From contig CANTUQ010000037.1 in the NCBI GenBank assembly GCA_947683425.1, positions 3,224,001 to 3,288,000 on the forward strand: a DNA stretch of 64,000 nucleotides. The letters are read 5' to 3'. Below the pieces are notes generated by a model. It saw nothing but the letters and a program-made list of their open reading frames with translations. It was not told the origin of the DNA and did not search any database. The translations under genes were made by a program, and so were the position numbers. Shown here one piece after another: positions 55,861 to 64,000 of the stretch; within the stretch, counting starts at the first letter, position 1, and each line of letters begins with the position of its first letter. The DNA is from Excoecaria cochinchinensis (Eukaryota; Streptophyta; Magnoliopsida; Malpighiales; Euphorbiaceae).

Positions 55861-56328
55861 CCTTTGCATAATATTACATACAATATATAAAATTTAGCAT
55901 TTATAATCATTTTTTGTTCTCTCAATATAAAATTTGCCATTCACAGAACTCTACGAGCCATGTTGGTCTAGTAAAGTGCAATCAAATTTACCCAATCAAA
56001 ATGACATATCTTCACAAACATAATTTAAACATATGAAGTCCTAAATCCTTGCATATTATGATTAAGTTTAATACAACAAGTACAAAATATGAGATTCCCA
56101 AAACATATGAGCTTTACAAAAGTTCATATACAAATATTTACACTAAAAGTTGCTCATAAAAACCTGAACTTTTATGTTACTCTTCTATCTTGCAAATGTG
56201 TCCTCTCTCATTCACTTCTTTGCCTAGCTTTAGAACTTGTGCGAGGAACAAATAGTCCATTACACTAAGCAAATACTGCTTAGTGGTGTATATTTTGATG
56301 CAAATGACATCTCATAGATTTTGTCTTA
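55861..56328. other. Intervening AT-rich sequence, no gene
   Basis: No coding frame or clear repeat. It may be further decayed gypsy sequence upstream of the RT remnant. Confidence 0.4.
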
Positions 56329-56862
56329 TAATAAATAAGGGTCAATTTCATTCACGGTTACTCAACTTAACACTTATCACGCAAAAGTAACCGACTTTTT
56401 TTTTCTAACTTAAATGTCACTGAACTTCTAATATTTTTGCAAAAAAAGTCATGTAAACTGAAATCCGGCGAGGACCCTTGCTGGATTGATGACGTGGCAT
56501 ATGACACGTGGCGACGAATAGTCCGTACATGACTTTTTTGCAAAAATGTTAGAAGTTTAGTGACATTTAAGTTGGAAAAAAAATAGTTACTTTTTCGCAA
56601 TAAATGATAAGTTGAGTGACCGTGAGTGAAATTGACCTAGATGTAGCATTTGTTGGAAATACTGTCAAACGATATGTAGTTTTTGACATGGCATGCCATG
56701 TCATCAATCCGACAAGAATTCTCGCTGGATTCCGGTTTATATGACTTTTTTGCAAAAATATTAGAAGTTTAGTGACATTTAAGTCGAAAAAAAAAGTCGG
56801 TTACTTTTGCGCGATAAGTGATAAGTTGAGTGACCGTGAGTGAAATTAACCCTAATAAATAA
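56329..56862. mobile_element. Mutator-like MITE with 10-bp target duplication
   Basis: The 514-bp element (56339-56852) starts GGGTCAATTTCATTCACGG and ends CCGTGAGTGAAATTAACCC. TAATAAATAA flanks it on both sides (56329-56338 and 56853-56862); 9-10 bp is typical of Mutator-like elements. Long terminal inverted repeats of over 100 bp contain AGTAACCGACTTTTTTTTTC-like and TTTTTGCAAAAAAGTCAT-like sequence. A third, internal copy of the right arm lies at about 56523-56635. The small frames on the minus strand are not genes. Confidence 0.88.
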
Positions 56863-59480
56863 TATAGTTGCTAAGCAACCAAAATAACATAACCAAGTTC
56901 AATAATAATGTTCAAACACATCTTGTTTCACTAGCATTTATGTTTGGTTAATCTTTCTCTAAGCCTTTATCATGCATATAACTAATTAGGTATATTTAGC
57001 TTACATCTAGAAATAATAATATTAAGCATCCCATTTTAAAACTTAAAACAAATAAATCATAAATTGATAACATATTGATTCTTATTTAGATGCAAGTTCT
57101 GGTTGAATTATTTAGGTTTTCCTTACAAAATCTTTAATGATTTCTAGCAAGAATCTCATTGCTATGATAATCTAATAAAGTTTCATAACTTATGTTAATC
57201 ATTAAGGTTATAATTGTCTTTCAATCCATTTAGGTATTTGAAAATAATTCCCATAATAAAAGGTTCAATTCGGTTTTAAAAAGGAGCATTAAAATTTAAG
57301 GTCATGTGGAAATCAGTAGGGATTGTGGCCATGAGCCCCTATTCCTCTTAGCTTTGTAGACCAAAAAGGCTTAAGCCATAAACCCATAAAGACCTCATAG
57401 CCATAGAGCCTTTTGCTAACACAATGAATTTTTTTTTGCTAAAAAATGCACACTTTCTCCCATTTTAGGCTTTGTTCCAAGCTGCATACTAAGTTCACTT
57501 TTCCCACACATTTACTCATAAAAAAACATGCCATTTCATCATTCTAAATCAATGCAAATGCAAATTAAAATATCTGTTCAAGATTTGTAAACCAAATCCA
57601 AAACATCTCCAATGTGAGAAAACCAATTTCTTTTTTTTTAGAAAACAAAAAAAAAAAAGAAAAATCTTCAAAAACTTCTCATTCTAAGCTTTTTTATAAA
57701 ATTTTTCATAGGGACAAAATATAATTTTGGCATCTTAAGGTACATGCATTATCATGGAAAAATCTTATCTCTAAGGCGCATATGATGTTTGCTTATCCGT
57801 TCAAATAAGGTAAAGGTGAACTGCCTAAAAGATGGTTTTATGTCTATAAGAAACTGTTTGAGCATGACAAATTACATGTCCATGACAAGTTTGAACCTTA
57901 AGTATCTCCTAATTCTAAAGGGCAATGCATTTGTCAGGATTGGTAATTAATAAGCCCTGAAATGTCAAAACCTAAATGAGGCTGGATGGTGATTCTTTGA
58001 GAGCTGATCGGATCAGCAACGCTTTATATCTATGGTAGACAAGCTTGGTCGGATCAGGCATAAGGACTCCGAAGCTTAAGTCAATAATGCTTTTAGACAT
58101 ATAATGTAGAGAGAATGTCTCAATCATTCTACACCTGGGTTTATAGTGCCTTAGGCTATTTATAATGGATGTGAAAAACCACTTGAGTACCAGAAGTAGG
58201 TTTGCTCTGGTGTTAGAGTAGGTAAGTGGTAGTGTGACAAGGGAGCAGGCAGGAGGCATGGGCTTTGGCGTATGTCAGTGGACAAACAGAGGGCGTGCCT
58301 CGCCAGTCCAATTAGATAGGTAGCACCACCAGTACCTTTGGTTCCTTAGGCGTCCGCTTGTCATGCAATGGGCTTTCCTGTCAATCAAGCTTTGGCTATA
58401 GACCTTTGGTCTCTGTTAAGCCTTTGGCCGATATTGGGCTTTGGGTTGAGCTTGATCAGGCCCAGTTTGATAATGGTATTATCATTAGACCCTTCTGAAA
58501 TGATATGATCGGATTGAGAGTAAAAGAGCATTAGAAGCCTTTGGTGGTTCAATTTACTAGTTCATTTTGAATTTTGAATTTCAAAAATTCTGAACTTATT
58601 TCTTTACATTCCTAACCATTGAGTCAGCTACTAGTGTAACACTACCTGGTCCAATAAGGGCCAGGTACCGAATGTTACACAACTAGATCCTTCTTTGTAT
58701 TTAAAATTGAATTCACACTTTAATAACTTCCATTACTTATGTAAATTAAAATGCTCAAAATTCTACAAAAAAAATGGATAGAGTTTTCCCTATACTGGTC
58801 CCTATCCCCCTATTGAACAATTGCAAATTTTACACTTCTATAAAGTATCCATACATCTCAACTCCATACAAAGCCAATGCAATATCAAATTTTCCCATCC
58901 ACCACAAATATTCAAATAAAAGGGCAAATTCACCAACAATTGTGAATTTATCCTTTCAATTTATACATTGTTCATTTTATCAGTTTACAATATTTGAGGG
59001 CATTACAACCAGTGCATTAATGGTGGACATTTCATCACACACGTTTATTATGGCGATGCTTCGCTCTTTAGGCTCGTAACGCTTCGTTTCTCGGGTAAAT
59101 TGATCATGCCTTGGCATATGGTAGCTCTGGATTAAATGCTTGGCTTGGCTTGGCTTGTTGAGGAAGTCAGCCTTTTTCCTATAAATAGGTAAACTCATTC
59201 CACTTTTTCACTTTTGCAAAAAAGCTTAAAGCCTTCATTTCTCTGGAAGTTCTTCCTCTGTTTCAATTTACTTCGAGTCCTTCAAGATTCATGATCTTTT
59301 TCCATACTTTTTTTTGAAAGTCTTTAATTAAGTAATTTTTACTTACATCTCCTCTAATTTATTTTAGATTTCTTTTGCTTTTTCATCATCTACATCTTTA
59401 TCTTCTTTAGACTCTTTTGAGTTCTTTGGGATCGTACGAGACAAAGAGAGAATTTTTCACACTTATTTGAATCCTCTTCC
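56863..59480. other. Degenerate repeat sequence upstream of a transposon-like ORF
   Basis: No gene found. 57960-58560 has the look of an old LTR or leader (Leu/Ser-rich minus frame at 57972-58259 not convincing). A possible TATA box CTATAAATAGG occurs at 59179-59189, followed by TTTCACTTTTGC and about 300 bp of TC-rich leader to an ATG at 59488. Confidence 0.4.
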
Positions 59481-59487
59481 ATTGAAA

Positions 59488-61200
59488 ATGGCTTCTAGAA
59501 GTAACTCAAAATTAGAGACTAGCTTTTTAGGGCCATATGTCATTAAAGACCCTGTTGGTAAGCATTAGCATCTCTAGTGGTTGCTTAGATCAAGGCAAAA
59601 TATCAATTGCTTGAAGATTTTTTTATTATTGCATGTCTGCTCTCCATGTCTATGTCGAAAGGGTCATTCAACAAAGACCATAATGAATGGTTCATTTGTA
59701 ACTTGCCTAGCGAAGACTGTGGCTTATGGTTCCCACTACATTCGTTCAACATTAATATCTGCAGGAGCTATAGAATCACACCCAACTAGCTCAATCTAAA
59801 CAGCTGGAGGATACTTCCCTGCTTTAAGGTGCTCTGTAGGCAACTCGGATTGGCACCTACACTGGAGCTCTTTGCGGTTTTCTTCTACTTATCTAGTTGG
59901 GAGGACTTAACAGAGTACTACTTAACTAGTATGCACAAGAGGAAGCTATTCTCTTTTTTGTCTTCAGTGAAGGGATTTAAAGAGAAATATTTCCTAAATA
60001 GATAGAGGGGAGGTTTAGAGTAAACCTGTACCGATCGAATAAGGCAAAGTTGCTTAAGGATTTGGCCTCAGATCTTTTCATCTTTTAAACCAACATAAAA
60101 AAGGCTAAAGAAGTATATGGAGGACCATTCCAAGGATCCGACCTGCTAGCTTCTCTGGAATAGCCGAGTGACACGACTGACCGTGAGACTTTAAGACCTT
60201 AGGAAAATCTATTCATCTGCATGCATGTGTTAATTTATATTTTATTTAAGTTATAAAAATTTCTACGTAAATACTTATCCAGGTGTTTTGATTTTACAGC
60301 TTCCACGATCCTTCCCAGCTATCAAAGGAACTGGCTGAACGGACCAAAAAGAAGGCAAAGATAAAATTAAGGAAGAAGTCATCAATAGGGGGTAATGGAT
60401 CTGCTCATCCTGCCAAGCTCCAGAGGTTGAGGAAGACTTATGAGTCTGAGATTGCCCCGAGCACTACTATTGTTCTTGAACAGTAAGATCTTTCTTTTAC
60501 TTTCTCTCCTCTTTCCTCTTTTCTTACCCAATCAACTATTCTAATATTGACGGAGGAAGTTAAAGTGTCTATGCCATCCCCGAGGGCTTTTCCCTATCGA
60601 ACTATATCCATGAAACTTGAGGGCTATTCTATTATGGCCACAGTTATTGCTCCAGCTCTTGATCTTGGGTGTTTTTCTTTGAAAGAGTTCTTAGCTCAAA
60701 CGTTCAGAGAGGGTATTCCATTTGAGATCCCCAAGTATCATACTTTCTCAACTGCAACTTAGCATCCGAAAAGGACTTCTAGGAGATGGGTTGAGTTACG
60801 TCAATCGCTCGGGAGCTAGCTGAGCTGTAACAGAATCTTTTGAGGTAAGGGTCTTTATTGCTCATTGAGCAATTCTTCTATTTTAAGTTTTTCTAACTTG
60901 ACTTTTCAATCTGGAACAAGCCATGAGGGGGATGCACCCCTATGTCTAAAGCCTAAACATCAAGAAGGTGCTGAATAAGAAAATCCATTCAGAGTGGGAG
61001 CTCAATAAAAAGTTGGAGATTCTAGTGAAAGATGTTGATAGTCTTGATCAGAGTATAACTAGTTCATTTCACGGATTTCTTAACTTAACTTCGAGAACTC
61101 TTAGCTTTTTTCGAAGAATCATCAACTTTCTTCAAAGAATCACCAGCTGTCCTCTAAGTATTCTTAGGTCTTGGCTCAAATAGAGGAGCTTCAGAAAAGG
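59488..61200 (+). pseudogene. Decayed intron-containing ORF resembling 'putative gypsy-type transposon' proteins
   Basis: The first exon starts MASRSNSKLETSFLGPYVIK and continues across stops with LEDFFIIACLLSM, LGLAPTLELFAVFFYLSS and KRKLFSFLSSVKGFKEKYF. This pattern recalls the N-terminal domain of the plant 'putative gypsy type transposon' family (PF04195; recognised from memory, not searched). Further coding pieces follow an acceptor-like TTTTACAG at 60299 (LSKELAERTKKKAKIKLRKK, 60300-60483), at 60547-60762, and a coiled-coil-like stretch (60968-61183, LNKKLEILVKDVDSLDQS). Multiple stops make it non-functional. It ends at the copia LTR at 61251. Confidence 0.5.
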
Positions 61201-61477
61201 ATGGACTCTTTGGAATCCATCTAGTAAGAGTCTAAAAAAAGGCAGCATTTTGTTAGTGGTTATGGCCTAGGCCAAATATTTTGACCTTGACATAATGATT
61301 ATAAATTTCATTTATATAATGGTTTTCTTCACATTAATATTATTGGTATGTTAAATTATTATAGTGTTTATGACTAACCATGTTATTCATGTTATCCCGA
61401 GTTATTTATCACTAAAGGGCATAAAGATAAATTTAAACTAGTATGAGTTTGATTAATAATCATGAGATGATTATATA

Positions 61478-61497
61478 TGTGTGTGTGTGTGTGTGTG
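61478..61497. repeat. (GT)n microsatellite
   Basis: About ten GT units in the copia LTR. Confidence 0.95.
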
Positions 61498-62033
61498 GTG
61501 ATATAAAACAAACTTGTAGGTACTTATTAGAGAATAAGGTACTGGACAGACTCGCTTTAAGATCACTACATAAGTTAGTGTCATATGTGATCTTATAATA
61601 GATATGTTATTGAATTCTTTGACCTAAGGTTATCACGATTTGCTACATGAGGAACATTATGTTTTGACATAATCAAACGTTATCTTTAATCTGATAATCA
61701 CAAATTTTATGACTTAGGCATGATGTGAATTATGCAGAGAAAAGTGAATAATCAAGATGGAATTTATCCCTCTCTTATGAGAGAGATATCTATTGGGTCC
61801 CTCGATAAGTAGGACTGTGAAATACATGGTCGTGCTCAAATGAATTGATAATGTGATCGATGTCATTTGAATTTTTCAGTCTACTTAGTAATCGAAAAAT
61901 ATATGTTTAAATAATATAAGTTTGACATGCACCATGACTTATGTTCAAAGAAGGAAATTGCGTGACAAAAGGATAAAAAAATGTGCTATTGTTAGGTTAA
62001 AATCGAACTAATGATATTCATATTATTTGGGTA

Positions 62034-63459
62034 GTTATAATCATTATTTTCATAAGCGGATCAGATATCGACTCGGCATGCCAACTGAATAAGGAGTCAA
62101 TTGGTTGAATCGAATTGACTCGGGGTTTTTTATTTTTTTTAAATATAATTATTTATAGAAAATTAAAAATATCATATATACAAAATACATTCTAACAACC
62201 TATTATAAATTATTATAAATTCACATGTATTTCTAAAAAAATTCATACTTAGATTGGTAGGCAGTACAAAAGAAATGAGCACAACAATAAGAAAGACCTA
62301 ACTTTTTATATTTCTTAATTGCATGCAAGAAAATATACATTACTTGCATTTAGAACTTTAAGTTATTTAATCGCCGAGACTACCAAATTGTTCAATCCTA
62401 TCCCGACTAAGATTAAAATTTGCCATTACATCCTCCAACCCACGGCTACTTTCAATAAGAACATGAGGATCAATATAATGCCTAACAACCTGCACAATAG
62501 CCCTTTCTTATATGGATTAGCACAATCAAAAACCTCATTCCCCACAAATATCCCATCACACCCTAATTGCATCATAAGTGCACATCAGCGGGAGTCACAA
62601 TCCCACCTGCAGCAAATTGAACCACAGGGAGTCTCCCCATTTGCTTAGTCTGTGCTACAAGTTCATAAGGCGCAGCTATCTTTTTATCAAAAGCAAAGAT
62701 CTCATCTTCATCCATGTTATTCAAAATCCTAACCTCTTTCATAACATCTCTCACTCTCCTCAATGCTTCACCGAAATTTTGGCACCCACAAATAAATGGG
62801 ATCTTAAAATTATGCTTGTTGATGAAATTATCCTCACCAACTATAGCAAGAACCTCACTTTCATCTATTCAATCAACCCCAATAGCTTCTAGTATCTGAG
62901 CTTCAACAAAATGCACAACATGGGTCGAACCAATTGCAGTTTGTCACGAAAGGCCATAGTAATAGTATATCCCTGGGCAAACTAATGCCAAATAAAGAGA
63001 AAAACCAGAAAAAAGCTCAATAATTGTGAAAGAAGAGCTAACCTGAAACTTGGGATGGATCTATCAAAATTAAGAGTGATCTGATGTTGTCGGAGACTTG
63101 ATCGGTGGCCAATCAAGAAGGAGTTGGTGTTGATGAAGAAAGCAGAGCTGCATGATGAAGAAAGCAAGAAAAAGAGGAGAGCTACGTGATGAAGAAAGCA
63201 GAGCAGGTGGAAAACCTAAATTAGGGATTTACACTGATTTAGGTATTCATTTTAATTTTTTAATAAAAAAATAAAATGGCCAATTTAGGTTTGAACTGAA
63301 TTCGGAGCCGGGTCAATGATTTTTGGTTCAACCGAGTTTTCACTATTCAAACTGAGTTTTTAAGTATTCCAATTTTTAAATTGAATCGACTCGGATTTCT
63401 TTTCGATTCACGGTTCAATCGACCGATTTAAACCAAGTTTTTAAAACATTGGTTATAAT
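62034..63459. mobile_element. hAT-like non-autonomous element carrying a PDX1 pseudogene
   Basis: The 1410-bp element (62042-63451) starts CATTATTTTCATAAGCGG; its other end, reversed, is CAATGTTTTAAAAACTTGG. The ends match in 11 of 15 bases. GTTATAAT flanks both sides (62034-62041, 63452-63459); 8 bp is the hAT size. The copia LTR copy at 28841 shows the site without the insertion. Both ends carry GACTCGG/CGAGTC- and GGTTCAA/TTGAAC-type words. It contains a PDX1 gene segment plus about 300 bp of leader-like sequence (62980-63240) on the minus strand. Confidence 0.82.
62366..62935 (-). pseudogene. PDX1: PDX1 (pyridoxal 5'-phosphate synthase subunit) pseudogene
   Basis: PDX1 makes vitamin B6 (PLP) with the glutaminase PDX2 in the cytosol. 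The minus strand reads HFVEAQILEAIGVD, a stop, IDESEVL, INKHNFKIPFICGC, FGEALRRVRD, then ILNNMDEDEIFAFDKKIAAP, YELVAQTKQMGRLPVVQFAA, GGIVTPAD, a frameshift, MMQLGCDGIFVGNEVFD, and in another frame HYIDPHVLIESSRGLED to a TAA near 62366. The roughly 20-residue GAAMIRTKGEAGTG segment is missing, as is everything N-terminal of HFVEAQ. The EVFD and TKQMGR wording looks closer to the non-catalytic PDX1.2 type (inference). No introns are seen, but many PDX1 genes lack introns, so retroposition is not shown. Confidence 0.9.
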
Positions 63460-64000
63460 TTCTTGCTAGAAGCCACTTATGACTTATGGGCTTACAATGG
63501 GATTGGGCTTATTGCCAACTTAATACGAACCTATTAGGTCACACACCAAGAATGTAATGAACAGACTGGATTTTAATTTTGGTATTTTGGATTTAAATAT
63601 AATAGATATTTAATTCGAAATTATTCATTCATTTATTATTTGAATAAGAAATAAATAGATAAATGTATATATATATATCTTCATTCTAATTTCGTTTTAG
63701 GAGTGGTTGCACTTTACAAACCCTAGCCGCCACTTTTCTTTGAGAAAGGAAAACACAGAGAAAAGATTAAAAATCCAATTGTATGTGAAGGGAGCTAGTG
63801 CCCCTACATTCCTCTGTTCATTCGTTCATGCATGTGGATACTGGTAGAAGGCGTTCATGATTTGAACAGTGCTTATAATTCGATCGAACTAAGGTGTTAG
63901 TTCGTATTTCAGCATACTTAATAGGTCGATATTCTTTATCCCACCTTTTAAATCAATTGGATCGTATAGATCCCGTTTAGGTTTTATTTTATTCCATTGC

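Larger units (their letters stand above)
61251..64000 (+). mobile_element. Copia LTR (plus orientation), running off the window, split by a hAT-like element
   Basis: It starts TGTTAGTGGTTATGGCC, the inverse orientation of the copia LTRs at 11295 and 28841, and matches them through 62041 and again from 63452 to 64000. Comparison with 28841 suggests about 35-40 bases of the LTR lie beyond the window. Whether an internal region follows cannot be seen. Confidence 0.88.

Noticed and set aside
57972..58259. 95-codon minus-strand frame
   Set aside because: No recognisable domain; lies in sequence resembling an old LTR or leader.

Overview
This is a repeat-dense stretch of a plant nuclear genome, almost certainly an angiosperm and probably a eudicot. 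The evidence is nested plant LTR retrotransposons of the Ty3/gypsy (Tat/Ogre-type and chromovirus-type) and Ty1/copia groups, CACTA, hAT-like and Mutator-like DNA transposons, tRNA-derived SINEs, and captured fragments of plant nuclear genes. The species cannot be named from the sequence. I found no intact host gene, rRNA, functional tRNA, CRISPR array or bacterial-style operon. The only long coding frame that looks intact is a retrotransposon Gag (18023-19501, minus).

Layout. 1-9084: a Tat/Ogre-type element on the plus strand (element A): the 3' part of its 5' LTR, a tRNA-Arg-type primer site, an internal region with no gag or pol, and a 3' LTR. It sits in a decayed chromovirus-type gypsy pol (9085-10867), which continues into a piece of gypsy LTR (10868-11294). 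A minus-strand copia LTR (from 11295) carries a 283-bp tandem duplication. In its second copy lies a complete, very young 11.4-kb Tat-type element (element B, 11937-23324): 5-bp target duplication, two 2963-bp LTRs, intact gag, no pol. After it the copia LTR resumes and runs through a deletion junction into decayed copia gag-pol (copia A, 23913-26638).

27793-35089: a gypsy LTR interrupted by a copia solo LTR (28841-30349) and a gypsy solo LTR (32417-34953). 35530-54620: a second decayed copia (copia B, minus) split by a 700-bp insertion with an internal inverted repeat, a 10.2-kb CACTA (36938-47168, holding two gypsy LTRs, three SINEs and a captured gene fragment) and a 4.4-kb CACTA (49391-53789). 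The smaller CACTA carries at least seven consecutive exons of a tRNA nucleotidyltransferase/poly(A) polymerase-like gene.

54620-61250: old gypsy debris, a Mutator-like MITE and a decayed intron-containing ORF resembling the 'putative gypsy-type transposon' family. 61251-64000: a copia LTR, plus strand, broken by a 1.4-kb hAT-like element that carries a PDX1 (vitamin B6 biosynthesis) pseudogene.

The most interesting biology is (1) a pol-less Tat-type family whose gag-only member moved very recently and must have used enzymes supplied in trans, and (2) host gene fragments captured by DNA transposons: nucleotidyltransferase-like and unidentified fragments in two CACTAs, PDX1 in a hAT-like element.
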